A stretch of DNA of 64,000 nt from Parvibaculum sp. (GTDB lineage: Bacteria > Pseudomonadota > Alphaproteobacteria > Parvibaculales > Parvibaculaceae), in assembly GCA_002694985.1 (NCBI GenBank), contig NZNS01000003.1, forward strand, positions 1 through 64,000, in the 5' to 3' direction. Numbering within the stretch: position 1 is the first letter of the stretch; each line of letters starts with the position of its first letter. Made by a program: the position numbers and the translations under genes. Of the stretch, positions 17,585 to 27,340 are shown in pieces. The notes beneath the pieces were generated by a model, which did no database searches, was not told the origin of the DNA, and worked only from the letters and a program-made list of their open reading frames with translations.

Positions 17585-18391
17585 ATGACCCAGGATACCG
17601 GACGGATCGAAAGGCTGCTCGCCATCATGGCGAAACTGCGCGATCCGGACGGCGGCTGCCCGTGGGATCTTGAACAGACCTACGCAAGCATTGCTCCCTA
17701 TACTATCGAGGAGGCCTATGAAGTCGCCGACGCCATCGAGCGCGGCGACATGGACGATCTGAAGGACGAGCTTGGCGACCTTCTGCTGCAGGTCGTGTTT
17801 CATGCGCAAATGGCGGAGGAAGAAGGACTCTTCGGCTTTCGCGATGTCGTCGATGCGATTTGCGAGAAGATGATCCGCCGTCATCCGCATGTTTTCGGCG
17901 ATGAAGGCGAGCGAAGCGCGGGCGAGGTCGAAGGCCGCTGGGAAGAGATCAAGGCTCAGGAAAAAGCTGTAAAAGGCGCAAAAGTGGAGAGCATTCTCGA
18001 CGATGTGCCGCGCGCGCTGCCTGCGCTCGTTCGTGCTGTCAAATTGCAGAACCGCGCCGCGCGCGTCGGCTTCGACTGGCCAGACACGACACAGGTGATC
18101 GAAAAGCTGAACGAGGAGATGCTCGAAGTCTCCGAGGAGCTTGCCAAGGGTGGCGACCACGACCGGCTGGAAGACGAAATGGGCGACCTGCTTTTCGTTT
18201 ATGCCAATCTTGCGCGACACCTGAAGGTCGACCCGGAGACGGCGCTGCGGCGGGCGAACGCAAAGTTCCGCCGGCGCTTCGGCCGCATAGAGCAAAAGCT
18301 TGCGGCGGCAGGGAAGCGCCCCGAAGACTCGACGCTCGAAGAAATGGATGCCCTGTGGGACGAAGCGAAGGAAGAGGAACGTAAAACTTAG
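17585..18391 (+). CDS. mazG: Nucleoside triphosphate pyrophosphohydrolase MazG
   Basis: Hydrolyses (d)NTPs to the monophosphate and pyrophosphate, clearing aberrant nucleotides and modulating ppGpp responses. 268 residues from the ATG at 17585; the frame is open further up but only across the end of the transporter gene. Two tandem MazG domains are visible. The first has PWDLEQTYASIAPYTIEEAYE with DELGDLLLQVVFHAQ (about residues 20-80). The second has LNEEMLEVSEELAKGG with DEMGDLLFVYANLAR (about residues 175-225). The EExxE and ExxD metal-binding residues are intact. Its stop overlaps the stop of the convergent IMPase-family gene by four bases. Confidence 0.93.
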   Translation: MTQDTGRIERLLAIMAKLRDPDGGCPWDLEQTYASIAPYTIEEAYEVADAIERGDMDDLKDELGDLLLQVVFHAQMAEEEGLFGFRDVVDAICEKMIRRHPHVFGDEGERSAGEVEGRWEEIKAQEKAVKGAKVESILDDVPRALPALVRAVKLQNRAARVGFDWPDTTQVIEKLNEEMLEVSEELAKGGDHDRLEDEMGDLLFVYANLARHLKVDPETALRRANAKFRRRFGRIEQKLAAAGKRPEDSTLEEMDALWDEAKEEERKT

Positions 18392-19221
18392 CCGCGCCTG
18401 TTTCTTCTGATTTCTTCCGCCACTTTTTGCCAACTTTCTTCATCCCGCGCGATGAGATGCGGCCCCTTCAGGGTTCGCGGAGCGTAGTCTTCGCTCGTCT
18501 CGATGTTCCGCACAACACCGCCCGCCTCGCGCAGGATCAGCGTGCCCGGCGCATGGTCCCAGGGAAGCATGCGATGATAGGTGACGAAGTCGTGCAGCCC
18601 GCGCGCGACGTTCGTATAGTCAACCGCGGAGCAGAGGAATGATGTCGCGGAGCCGACACCCGCCGCATAAGCGCCGATGCCCGCTTTCCAGTCATCCGGC
18701 ATGAAGCGAACATAGAAACTCGCGCGCTGCTCTCCCGGACTAATGGGCGCCCGGCCCGCATCGAGACGTTGAATGCCCGATGCGTCGCGCCAGAAAGCGC
18801 CCGCGCCGCGCTCTGCAACGGCGAGTGCATCGACCACCGGCAGATAAATCCAGGCATGAGTGGTTTCGCCGCGCACGACAAGCGACACCATGAGGCCGAA
18901 TGTTTCGCGGCCGGCGGCAAAGTTTGACGTTCCGTCGACGGGATCGACGGTCCAGAGCGGCAGATCATCTTCGAGATGGTCAAGCAAGGCCGGATCGGCG
19001 GCGGCCGCCTCTTCGCCCAATACGCGCGACCCGGCGACGAGTTCTTCGAGGCGAGGCGAAAGCCACAGCTCGGCCTCGCGATCAGCGATGGTGACGAGGT
19101 CGCCCTTGGATTTTTCCTCGATCTCGTGCACGGCAAGCGCACGAAAGCGCGGCATGACGATTTCCGCCGCGGCTTGCTTTAGCAGCGATGCAACATCATC
19201 CGCCAGCTTGTCCATATTCAT
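18388..19221 (-). CDS. Inositol monophosphatase-family phosphatase
   Basis: A Mg2+-dependent sugar-phosphate phosphatase of 277 residues. The family metal sites are present: GEEAAAADP near residue 70, WTVDPVDGTSNFAAG near residue 90 and WDHAPGTLILREAGG near residue 220. In alphaproteobacteria this family covers inositol-phosphate, histidinol-phosphate and 3'-phosphoadenosine 5'-phosphate phosphatases, which cannot be told apart here. The gene overlaps the hflX stop by four bases, so it is translationally coupled to hflX and is the last gene of the leftward block. Its end also overlaps mazG, which converges on it. Confidence 0.84.
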   Translation of the reverse strand: MNMDKLADDVASLLKQAAAEIVMPRFRALAVHEIEEKSKGDLVTIADREAELWLSPRLEELVAGSRVLGEEAAAADPALLDHLEDDLPLWTVDPVDGTSNFAAGRETFGLMVSLVVRGETTHAWIYLPVVDALAVAERGAGAFWRDASGIQRLDAGRAPISPGEQRASFYVRFMPDDWKAGIGAYAAGVGSATSFLCSAVDYTNVARGLHDFVTYHRMLPWDHAPGTLILREAGGVVRNIETSEDYAPRTLKGPHLIARDEESWQKVAEEIRRNRRG

Positions 19222-20639
19222 TCAGCCTCGCGGGAGGATGCTTCGCCAAGCCGCCGCGAAAGATCGGGGAAACGCTTTTCGAAGCGGCCGGCGACGATCG
19301 GCGTCAGGCCGAGATCGAGATGGACGACGCCATCCTCGTCATCCTCGCGGCTGCGGATATGAGCGTTAGCATGAAGCCAGGCGATGGCCTCGCCCTCACC
19401 GGATGGCATGTCGAAATGGACAACATGTTCCTCGTCGACGATGAGACTGTCGATGAGGGAAAGAAGCTCCCCGGCCCCCTCCCCCGTCCGTGCCGACACG
19501 GCGGCAGTGAGCGGTTCGCGTTCGGCCAGATTGACCGCAGCGTCATGGACCTCATCTTGCAGCAGGTCGATCTTGTTCAGGACGTCAACGACATGCTGAT
19601 TGTTTTCAGCCGTGGATTCCTTGGTTACGCCGAGCGAGGTCAGCACATCCTCGACATCGCGCTTCTGGATATCGGTCTCCTCATGCGCGGCATCGCGCAC
19701 ATGGAGAATGACTTCGGCCTCCAGCACTTCTTCCAGCGTTGCGCGGAAGGCGGCGACGAGATGCGTCGGCAGATCCGAAATGAAGCCCACCGTGTCGGAC
19801 AGGATGATCTTGCGGCCGCTCGGAAGAAGAAGCCCGCGCATCGTCGGGTCCAGCGTGGCAAAGAGAAGGTTCTCGGCAAAGACGCCGGCCTCCGTCAGCC
19901 GGTTGAAGAGCGTGGACTTGCCCGCATTGGTGTAGCCGACAAGGGCGACCACCGGATAAGGCGCCTCGCGGCGCGTCTTCCTGTGAAGCTGACGAGTGCG
20001 CTTCACCGTTTCGAGCTGACGCTCGATCTTGGTGATGCGTTCCTGGATCATGCGGCGGTCGGCCTCGATCTGGGTTTCGCCCGGCCCGCCGAGAAAGCCG
20101 AAGCCACCGCGCTGCCGCTCAAGATGGGTCCAGCTGCGCACGAGCCTGCTCTTCTGGTAGTTCAGATGGGCAAGTTCGACTTGCAGGGTGCCTTCGCGCG
20201 TTCGCGCACGCTCACCGAAAATTTCGAGAATGAGGCCGGTGCGGTCGAGTACCTTGACCTTCCAGGCGCGCTCCAGATTGCGTTGCTGACCGGGCCCCAA
20301 GGAGCCGTCAACCACCACGAGTTCGATCCGGAGTTCGGCGAGGTGACCTTTCAGCTCATCGACCTTGCCTTCGCCAAAGAGCGTTGCCGGGCGAGGCTTT
20401 GTCAGCGGCACGACAGCCGAGCCGACAACATCAAGCGAGATGGCGGCGGCAAGACCTACCGCCTCGTCCAGCCGCGACTCGGGAGAACGCGTTGCCGTTC
20501 CCGCACGCTTCGCCTGATGCTCCGCAGATTTGAGCAAGGGAACGAGCACAAAGGCTCTCGTCGGTTCTTTCGGATTTACCTGAAAGCCCTTGTCCCCGCG
20601 CTGGCGGGTCTCATTCGTATCCTCGGTCTCGTCGCTCAA
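19218..20639 (-). CDS. hflX: Ribosome-associated GTPase HflX
   Basis: A GTPase that binds the 50S subunit and splits stalled ribosomes, notably after heat stress. 473 residues. An N-terminal HflX domain (GKVDELKGHLAELRIELVVVD, with GPGQQRNLE) precedes a coiled linker (GGPGETQIEADRR) and the G domain. That domain has P-loop GYTNAGKSTLFNRL near residue 230, switch II DTVGFISDLPTHL and the NKIDL specificity motif. The N-terminal extension rich in Asp, Glu and Lys is typical of alphaproteobacteria. It follows hfq on the same strand at a distance of 26 bases, the widespread hfq-hflX pair, and overlaps the next gene by four bases. Confidence 0.95.
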   Translation of the reverse strand: MSDETEDTNETRQRGDKGFQVNPKEPTRAFVLVPLLKSAEHQAKRAGTATRSPESRLDEAVGLAAAISLDVVGSAVVPLTKPRPATLFGEGKVDELKGHLAELRIELVVVDGSLGPGQQRNLERAWKVKVLDRTGLILEIFGERARTREGTLQVELAHLNYQKSRLVRSWTHLERQRGGFGFLGGPGETQIEADRRMIQERITKIERQLETVKRTRQLHRKTRREAPYPVVALVGYTNAGKSTLFNRLTEAGVFAENLLFATLDPTMRGLLLPSGRKIILSDTVGFISDLPTHLVAAFRATLEEVLEAEVILHVRDAAHEETDIQKRDVEDVLTSLGVTKESTAENNQHVVDVLNKIDLLQDEVHDAAVNLAEREPLTAAVSARTGEGAGELLSLIDSLIVDEEHVVHFDMPSGEGEAIAWLHANAHIRSREDDEDGVVHLDLGLTPIVAGRFEKRFPDLSRRLGEASSREAE

Positions 20640-20665
20640 TCAGGTCTCTTCTGGCGGAGGTCTCT

Positions 20666-20914
20666 TCAGGCCTCTTCCCCGTTCGTTTCAGGCTCGAAAA
20701 GCTGAACGGGCTGGGCCGGCATGATTGTTGATATCGCATGCTTATACACGAGCTGCGAATGGCCGTCCCGGCGCAACAATACACAAAAGTTATCAAACCA
20801 AGTGACCACACCCTGAAGCTTGACGCCATTCACCAGAAAGATGGTGAGGTTCGTCTTGTTCTTGCGAACGTGATTCAGGAAGGTGTCCTGGAGATTATGG
20901 GTCTTTTCATTCAT
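20666..20914 (-). CDS. hfq: RNA chaperone Hfq
   Basis: Hexameric Sm-like RNA chaperone that pairs small RNAs with mRNAs. The ATG at 20914 starts [18 protein letters not shown] and gives 82 residues, normal for alphaproteobacteria; the 57 codons open upstream lack any Hfq similarity. The Sm1 motif ([20 protein letters not shown]) and the Sm2 motif [10 protein letters not shown] with the conserved KHA are intact. The C-terminal tail is short ([13 protein letters not shown]). The gene lies upstream of hflX. A leader of about 200 bases separates it from the aminotransferase gene and presumably carries its promoter. Confidence 0.97.
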   Translation of the reverse strand: MNEKTHNLQDTFLNHVRKNKTNLTIFLVNGVKLQGVVTWFDNFCVLLRRDGHSQLVYKHAISTIMPAQPVQLFEPETNGEEA

Positions 20915-21121
20915 GGGTAGGCCCCATTTATCGAGTTGGGTGGGACCGGACACATGCCGCGAGGGGTCCGGCGTTTTTGTTCGCACTGCACTTCCTGACT
21001 GAACGAAGCAGGCTGCGGCTCTCACTTGATACAGTCCGGTTTTTCCCCTGATGCTGCAAGTGCGAAATTGAATTCGCACCTGCAAATCGGCGAGGTTTTC
21101 GCTACATCCGACGTTTTACCA

Positions 21122-21976
21122 TCAAGAAAGCTCACCAAACCGGCCATAAGCCTCACGTAGCCGCAGCGCCACCAATCCGGGCGATGCATTACCTACGGCC
21201 TGCCCGTCGATGCGGATCACGGGAATGATGATAGCGGAGGATGCGCTTATGAAGGCCTCGCGAGCCGATTTTGCCTCTTGCGGCGTGAACGGCCGTTCCA
21301 CGACCTCTATGCCTTCACTCCGCGCCGCCTGCAGAATTACGTGGCGGGTGATGCCATGCAGGATGTCGGGACCTTCGGGCCGGGTCACGAGCCGCCCTTC
21401 CTCATCCACGATCCAGGCATTTGTCGAGGAGCCCTCGGTGACGAAGCCCTCCGCATCGACGAGCCAGGCTTCATAGGCGCCCGCCTCACGCGCGGATTGC
21501 TTTGCGAGGATGTTTGGCAGGAGCGCGATTGACTTGATATCGCGCCGAGCCCAGCGCTGATCCGGCATGGTGACGACCTCGACGCCATGCGCGACGGCAG
21601 CGGCAATACGTGCCTCGTTCAGCCGCTTCGCGGTGACGACAAGCGAGGGGCGAGCATTCTTCGGAAAAGGATGATCGCGCGGAGCGACGCCACGCGTCAC
21701 CTGGCAGTAGACCATGCCATTCAGCACATGGTTCCGGCGAAGCGTCTCGCGAAGGATGTGTTTCAACGCCGCGAGAGGCATCGGCATTTCCATGCGTAAC
21801 TCGCGCAGCGATCGCTGAAGCCTTTCGAGATGCAGCGTCTCGTCCATCAACTTGCCGCCGCGAACGCCGCAAACTTCGTAGACACCGTCTGCAAACTGAT
21901 AGCCGCGATCCTCGATGTGGATACACGCTTCGGCGTGGCGGACATAATGGCCATTTACATAGGCGATACGCGACAA
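21122..21976 (-). CDS. dat: Class IV aminotransferase, D-alanine aminotransferase type
   Basis: A fold-type IV PLP enzyme that interconverts D-amino acids and 2-oxo acids, supplying D-glutamate or D-alanine for the cell wall. The frame is open to 22111, inside trkA, but a TTG at 21976 (LSRIAYVNG) directly follows a strong GGAGGAGGAA ribosome site and gives 284 residues, the standard length. The PLP lysine lies in RRDIKSIALLPNILAKQ near residue 145; VTRGVAPRDHPFP and EGSSTNAW are further family motifs. Branched-chain aminotransferase relatives share the fold, but length and the RGVAPRDH motif favour the D-amino acid group. It sits between trkA and hfq as in other alphaproteobacteria. Confidence 0.85.
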   Translation of the reverse strand: MSRIAYVNGHYVRHAEACIHIEDRGYQFADGVYEVCGVRGGKLMDETLHLERLQRSLRELRMEMPMPLAALKHILRETLRRNHVLNGMVYCQVTRGVAPRDHPFPKNARPSLVVTAKRLNEARIAAAVAHGVEVVTMPDQRWARRDIKSIALLPNILAKQSAREAGAYEAWLVDAEGFVTEGSSTNAWIVDEEGRLVTRPEGPDILHGITRHVILQAARSEGIEVVERPFTPQEAKSAREAFISASSAIIIPVIRIDGQAVGNASPGLVALRLREAYGRFGELS

Positions 21977-22004
21977 GGGGAATTCCTCCTCCGGTCCTGG
22001 CGGC

Positions 22005-23381
22005 TCAGAAGAACTCGAGGCTGACGCGGAACATCTGTTCCACCTTCCGCACCTGATCGGAACGGGCGAAGAGAACCACACGATCTCCCGCCTCGACCTC
22101 CGTGTCGCCATTCGGAATGATGACCTCTTCCTTGCGAATTACCGCGCCGACAAGAATGCCGTCCGGCAAGTTCACTTCACGAAGCGGTTTACCAACAAGG
22201 GGCGAAGTTTCGAGTGCTTCGGCCTCGATCACCTCGGCGGCGCCGTCATGCACCGATTGCAGGCCGCGGATACGCCCGCGACGGACATGCTGCAAAACGG
22301 TGGAGACGGTCGCGCCACGCGGATTGATGAAAGCGTCGATGCCGAGGGGACGCATCAGCGGTGCATAAGTATTGTTGTTTATCAGCGCCATGGTGCGCTG
22401 ACAGCCTTCGCGCTTGGCAACGACACAGGAAAGAATGTTTGCCTGGTCGTTGTTCGTGAGCGTAACCAGCGTTTCCGTTTCGGCGATGCCCGCTTCCTGC
22501 AACAATTCGGGGTCGAGACCGTTGCCATGGAGAACGATCGACCGCTTGAGCTTGTCGGCGGCCTGCACTGCCTTGTCCCTGTCGCTCTCGATGAGTTTCA
22601 CGCGTGTGCCGGTATGGTTCGCTTCCAGTTCGCGGGCGACATGAAGGCCGATATTGCCGGCGCCGACGATGATGATGCGGCGCGCCGCCGTTTCCTCATG
22701 GCCGAAAATACCAAGCGTCCGGCGAACGTCTCGAACATCCGCCGCGAAATAGGCTTCGTCACCGACCAGCATGGGGTCATCGCTCTGGGGAACGAAGAGT
22801 TCGCCATTTCGAACGATGCCGACGACCCGCGACTTGAGATCGGGAAACAAATCAGTCAACTGACGAAGCGGCGTATTCACGATGGGACAGTCTTCCTCCA
22901 GCGTGACGCCGACGACGCTGACCTTGCCATCCGCGAAGTTCAGGATGTCGAAGGCACCCGGAACGGCGAGACGGCGGAGCACCGCCTTGCCGACTTCAAG
23001 TTCCGGCGAAATGATCACATCAATGGGCAGGTGATCCTGCGAGAAGAGATCCTGGAATCCGGGCTGCAAATAGCTCTGCGAGCGGATACGCGCGATCTTG
23101 GTGGGCACCTGAAAAACGGAATGGGCAACCTGACAGGCGATCATGTTCACTTCGTCGTGAAAGGTCACGGCGATCAGCATGTCGGCGGAAGAAGCACCCG
23201 CACGCTCCAGCACATCGGGATGGGCGCCGTGACCAACGATGGCGCGCACATCGAGCGTGTCCGATATCTGGTGAACGAGCTGGGGCGACTGGTCGATTAC
23301 CGTCACGTCGTTCTGCTCGGAAGCGAGCTGGCGCGCAATGCCGAATCCGACCTGGCCGGCGCCGCAGACTATTACCTTCAT
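22005..23381 (-). CDS. trkA: Trk potassium uptake regulatory subunit TrkA
   Basis: Peripheral NAD(H)-binding subunit that gates the TrkH/TrkG potassium channel at the inner membrane. 458 residues in two copies of the RCK module. The Rossmann motifs are VIVCGAGQVGFGIA at the N-terminus and IIIVGAGNIGLHVARELE near residue 235. Each is followed by a TrkA-C domain, the last ending near VVLFARSDQVRKVEQMF. It lies 37 bases after ntrX and 28 bases before the aminotransferase start, so it is likely part of the ntr transcript, an arrangement common in alphaproteobacteria. No channel subunit is in this window. Confidence 0.95.
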   Translation of the reverse strand: MKVIVCGAGQVGFGIARQLASEQNDVTVIDQSPQLVHQISDTLDVRAIVGHGAHPDVLERAGASSADMLIAVTFHDEVNMIACQVAHSVFQVPTKIARIRSQSYLQPGFQDLFSQDHLPIDVIISPELEVGKAVLRRLAVPGAFDILNFADGKVSVVGVTLEEDCPIVNTPLRQLTDLFPDLKSRVVGIVRNGELFVPQSDDPMLVGDEAYFAADVRDVRRTLGIFGHEETAARRIIIVGAGNIGLHVARELEANHTGTRVKLIESDRDKAVQAADKLKRSIVLHGNGLDPELLQEAGIAETETLVTLTNNDQANILSCVVAKREGCQRTMALINNNTYAPLMRPLGIDAFINPRGATVSTVLQHVRRGRIRGLQSVHDGAAEVIEAEALETSPLVGKPLREVNLPDGILVGAVIRKEEVIIPNGDTEVEAGDRVVLFARSDQVRKVEQMFRVSLEFF

Positions 23382-23418
23382 GATCGGGCTTTCCCGTTTC
23401 GACGCATTTCAGTAAGGA

Positions 23419-24816
23419 TCAAGCCGGAACATCCGGACGGTTGGCGGCCGCAACGCCTAGCGACTTCAGCTTGCGGTGAAGCGCGGAACGCTCCATGCCG
23501 ATAAAGGCCGCCGTGCGCGAAATGTTACCGCCGAAGCGGCTGATCTGCGCCATGAGATATTCCCGCTCGAAGGTTTCGCGCGCCTCGCGGAGGGGGAGCG
23601 CCATGATGTGCTCACCACCGGCACCGTTCACCGTCATCTGCGCGGAGGCTCCGACCTCGGCCGGCAGCATATCGGCCGTCACCACCGCGCTCGGATCGCC
23701 CGTGGTGAGGATGAGCAGGCGCTCGATGTTGTTGCGTAACTGACGGACATTGCCCGGCCAGTCATGTGCCTGCAACGCGGCCATCGCGTCGTCAGAAACG
23801 CGGCGAACGGGCAATCCCGTCGCATTCGAAATCTGGGTCATGAAGTGTTCCACGAGCAGTGGAATATCCTCGCGCCGGGACGCTAGTGGCGGAACGACGA
23901 TCGGCACCACGTTCAGGCGATGATAGAGATCCTCACGGAAACGGCCCTTACTGATTTCCTCCAGAAGATCGCGGCTTGACGAAGAGACGACACGAACATC
24001 GACCTTCACATGTGATCGGCCGCCAACGCGCTCGAAGGTCTGATCGACCAGAACACGAAGAATCTTGCTCTGCGTTTCGAGCGGCATTTCCGACACTTCA
24101 TCAAGGAAGAGCGTACCACCATGTGCCTGCTCGAAGACGCCAACCTTGCGCGGTCCGGCGGCGCTTTCCTCGGTGCCGAAAAGTTCCGCCTCCATGCGTT
24201 CGGGCGCCATGTTCGCCGCGTTGAGCGCAACGAAGGCATGGTTTGAACGGCGGGAACGCGAATGAAGAAGGCGCGCGACGACTTCCTTGCCCGCTCCGGC
24301 GGGACCGCTTATCAGAATGCGGCTGTTCGTGGGCGCTACCTTTTCGATCGTCTGGCGAACCTGAGCAAGCGCGGGCGAAACACCGACCAGTGTGGTGTCG
24401 TCGCCGACGCGCACACGCAGTTCGTTGTTCTCTCGGCGCAGCTTGAACGCCTCGATGGCGCGCTGGATCACGAGGATCAGCCTGTCGGCCTTGAACGGCT
24501 TTTCGATGAAGTCATAGGCACCCTGCTTGATCGCGGAGACCGCGGTTTCGATGTTGCCATGACCGCTGATGATGACCACCGGCAAATCCGGGTGACGCTC
24601 ACGAATGACGTCCAGAAGCTCCAGCCCGTCGAGCCTGCTGCCCTGGAGCCAGATATCGAGAATGACAAGACCGGGACGCCGCGCCTCAATCGCGGCGAGC
24701 GCCTTGTCGCTGTCACCCGCGCTGCGCGTGTCGTAGCCTTCATCGTTCAGAATGCCCGATATCAAATCGCGAATATCGGTTTCATCATCGACTATCAGAA
24801 TATCAGACGCCATCAA
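23419..24816 (-). CDS. ntrX: Nitrogen regulation response regulator NtrX
   Basis: Response regulator paired with NtrY. 465 residues: receiver (ILIVDDETDIRDLISGIL, phospho-Asp in LVILDIWLQG near residue 54), AAA+ domain (Walker A ISGPAGAGKEVVARLL, Walker B region GTLFLDEVSEMP) and a Fis-type helix-turn-helix at the end (NISRTAAFIGMERSALHRKL). The loop that in sigma-54 activators reads GAFTGA is here GTEESAAGPRK, so the sigma-54 contact is missing, as is known for alphaproteobacterial NtrX. It probably binds DNA and represses or activates without opening sigma-54 complexes. The gene overlaps ntrY by 14 bases. Confidence 0.95.
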   Translation of the reverse strand: MMASDILIVDDETDIRDLISGILNDEGYDTRSAGDSDKALAAIEARRPGLVILDIWLQGSRLDGLELLDVIRERHPDLPVVIISGHGNIETAVSAIKQGAYDFIEKPFKADRLILVIQRAIEAFKLRRENNELRVRVGDDTTLVGVSPALAQVRQTIEKVAPTNSRILISGPAGAGKEVVARLLHSRSRRSNHAFVALNAANMAPERMEAELFGTEESAAGPRKVGVFEQAHGGTLFLDEVSEMPLETQSKILRVLVDQTFERVGGRSHVKVDVRVVSSSSRDLLEEISKGRFREDLYHRLNVVPIVVPPLASRREDIPLLVEHFMTQISNATGLPVRRVSDDAMAALQAHDWPGNVRQLRNNIERLLILTTGDPSAVVTADMLPAEVGASAQMTVNGAGGEHIMALPLREARETFEREYLMAQISRFGGNISRTAAFIGMERSALHRKLKSLGVAAANRPDVPA

Positions 24817-27145
24817 CCGCCTCTTCGGTTACATCTCCTGCAACGCGATCCGCGTTGCGCACAGTCTTTTGTTTTTCCTTGCCGTCCACGAGACGCCGGC
24901 GCGGGAAAACGAGACGCACACGCGCACCGCTCTCCCATCCTTCCGCCACCGGTGCATCTTCAAGGACCAGCGCACCACCGTGGTCTTCCATTACCTTGTT
25001 GACGATTGCGAGGCCGAGCCCGGTGCCCTTTGCATGGGTCGTCATGTAAGGCTCGGTCAGCCGCGAGCGATTGCTGTCGGGCAAACCGCATCCCGAATCC
25101 GTCGCAACAACGGTGACGTTGTGTTCATCCGGCACGATGGTCACGTGGATACGTCCAATCTTCCCCCGATCGCGCTTCTCGCCTTCGCCCTCATCATCCT
25201 CATTGTCATGCCCGCGGATCGCTTCCGCCGCATTCTTGAGGATATTGGTCAGCGCCTGACTCACCAGCCGCCCATCGCATTCTATGACAGTCTGTTCCGG
25301 GGGTAGCACGAGTTCATAGTCGATTTCCGGGTGGCCGATCCGCTGCAGGAAAACGGCCTGACGCAATATCTCATTCAGATCGAGCGACTTCATCGATGCC
25401 GAGGGCATGCGCGCAAAGGAAGAGAACTCGTCCACCATGCGCCCGATATCGCCCACCTGACGGATGATCGTCTGTGTGCATTGCTCGAAAATTTCGGGAT
25501 CGGAAGCAATCTCCTTGCCGTATTTCCGGCGCAGACGTTCCGCTGAAAGCTGGATCGGCGTCAACGGGTTCTTGATTTCATGCGCGATGCGGCGCGCGAC
25601 GTCGGCCCAGGCGGAGGTGCGCTGCGCGCGTACGAGTTCCGTTATGTCGTCAAAGGTGAGCACGAAACCGCCCTGCCCGGAATCTGTCATTTCGCGCGTC
25701 ACACGCACGTTGAGAGTGCGATCCTGCCCGCCTTCGGGAATGATGATCTGCGCCTGCGCGGTGCGTTCGGGATGCGCGCGGGCATCTGCCACAGAGGCGG
25801 CCATTTCGGGGATCGCCACGGCCACGTCACGACCGAGAAGCTTTGCCTCCGTCAGCCGGAAGAAGCGAAGAGCCGCGCGGTTGGCATGCGTCACCCGGCC
25901 TTCATTGTCGAGACCGAGAACGCCGGCACTTACGCCGGAGAGAACCGCCTCGGTGAACTGACGGCGCTCGTCGAGCTGATGGTTTGCCTTGATCAGGTCG
26001 TTGCGCTGACTTTCGAGCTGGCTCGTCATTCTGTTGAAGGCGCCTGTGAGCATATCAAGCTCATCGCCCGTGCCGCTCACTGGCACACGGGCACGAAGAT
26101 CGCCCACGCTGACGCGTTCGGCGGCGCGCACGAGGCGCGAGATCGGGTCCACGATCCGGTTTGCCGCCCACAGGCCGAGCCAGATCGCCGCCAGAAGCGT
26201 GATGAGGGCAACCGTCACGTAAATAAGGGCGAAGGTGATCTGGAACTGGTTACGCCGCGTTTCCAGACTCTCATATTCGCTGACGGCGGCGCGCGTCTCC
26301 GCCAGATGTTCGAGCACCTGCGCGTCCACGAAGCGAGCGACATAGAGATAAGTATCGTCCAGCGAAGGCAGAGCCATGAGCGCGCGGATCTGGTTATTAT
26401 CCTCGACGATGAAAAGCGCGACATCATCCGCCTTCGCGGTTTCGAAATAGCGCGTCGCCGGCATGCCAACATCGACGCTGCCCGCCGCCTTCGCGAGAAT
26501 ACGACCATCGGACTTGATGATGTAAGCACCGTGAAGTGAACGAAGCCGCATCTGCCCCGTCAGCAAGCGGTGAAAATAGGGCGGCTCGGTCACGAGAAGC
26601 GCAATCTCACGGTTGAGATCGCTTGCCATGGCAAGTGTGTCGCCACGCAGCACCTGCCTGTGTTCGTTCAGATAGGCTTCGGCGACCGTCTCCGCATTGG
26701 AGATAATGAGCTGCGCCCGCTTCCCAAACCAGGTGTCGAGGCCCCTGTTGAGGGTCACGGCGGCAAAGACGGCGACGATGATCGCCGGCATCACCGCCAC
26801 CACGGCGAACATGGTGACAAGACGCGCATGGAGCTTGGCGCCCGCCGTGCCGCTGACGCGAGCGAGAATTACCCGGATCAAGCGCCAAATGATGAGCGCG
26901 AAAAGGATCAGAACGAGAGCGAGGTTCGCCACCAAGAGCGAGATCAGGACCGGCCGCGTGGGTGTGAAAGGCGTCAGCCCCGTCAGCAGCATATAGGTGA
27001 ACGATCCAAGGCAGAGCGCCACGACGACCAGACCGATGGAAAAGGTCGTGGAAAAGCGACGGCGGTTCACAAACTGCCACAGCCTTCCTTCCCAGCTTCC
27101 TGCCCGGTCCAGCCCGGGTTCATGCGCCTGATCTGTCGGTACCAT
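24803..27145 (-). CDS. ntrY: Membrane sensor histidine kinase NtrY
   Basis: Inner-membrane kinase of 780 residues that phosphorylates NtrX in response to nitrogen, and in related bacteria redox, conditions. Several N-terminal transmembrane helices (for example VVALCLGSFTYMLLTGL and LLVANLALVLILFALII) surround a periplasmic sensor region. HAMP (WAANRIVDPISRLVRAAERV), PAS (AVLSGVSAGVLGLDNEGRV), HisKA (phospho-His in [17 protein letters not shown]) and HATPase (LTNILKNAAEAIRG, then GTGLGLAIV) domains follow. A 195-base gap separates it from ntrC, so ntrYX may have its own promoter. The protein ends within the ntrX start region. Confidence 0.95.
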   Translation of the reverse strand: MVPTDQAHEPGLDRAGSWEGRLWQFVNRRRFSTTFSIGLVVVALCLGSFTYMLLTGLTPFTPTRPVLISLLVANLALVLILFALIIWRLIRVILARVSGTAGAKLHARLVTMFAVVAVMPAIIVAVFAAVTLNRGLDTWFGKRAQLIISNAETVAEAYLNEHRQVLRGDTLAMASDLNREIALLVTEPPYFHRLLTGQMRLRSLHGAYIIKSDGRILAKAAGSVDVGMPATRYFETAKADDVALFIVEDNNQIRALMALPSLDDTYLYVARFVDAQVLEHLAETRAAVSEYESLETRRNQFQITFALIYVTVALITLLAAIWLGLWAANRIVDPISRLVRAAERVSVGDLRARVPVSGTGDELDMLTGAFNRMTSQLESQRNDLIKANHQLDERRQFTEAVLSGVSAGVLGLDNEGRVTHANRAALRFFRLTEAKLLGRDVAVAIPEMAASVADARAHPERTAQAQIIIPEGGQDRTLNVRVTREMTDSGQGGFVLTFDDITELVRAQRTSAWADVARRIAHEIKNPLTPIQLSAERLRRKYGKEIASDPEIFEQCTQTIIRQVGDIGRMVDEFSSFARMPSASMKSLDLNEILRQAVFLQRIGHPEIDYELVLPPEQTVIECDGRLVSQALTNILKNAAEAIRGHDNEDDEGEGEKRDRGKIGRIHVTIVPDEHNVTVVATDSGCGLPDSNRSRLTEPYMTTHAKGTGLGLAIVNKVMEDHGGALVLEDAPVAEGWESGARVRLVFPRRRLVDGKEKQKTVRNADRVAGDVTEEAVDGV

Positions 27146-27250
27146 GCCTGTTCCTGCGTGGCGGCCCAGGCGGTGCGAGGGACTTTATGTCCCCGATGCA
27201 TCTGTCATGTGCCCGATGCGCCACGCTCCCTCTGCGGCAGGGGGCATTCT

Positions 27251-27267
27251 GTATCGGCGGACGATAC
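27251..27267. repeat. 17-bp inverted repeat between ntrC and ntrY
   Basis: GTATCG-GCGGA-CGATAC lies in the 195-base gap ahead of ntrY, about 105 bases before its start codon. It has no T-tract, so it is more likely a protein site or weak hairpin than a terminator. It is the only structured element I see in this gap. A role in controlling ntrYX is a guess. Confidence 0.35.
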
Positions 27268-27340
27268 CATTCAACCACAATGTTGCTTGTTTACATCAGT
27301 GTCACACAAGGCTGGTGAAGAGGGCTTCAACGGCCCCGTC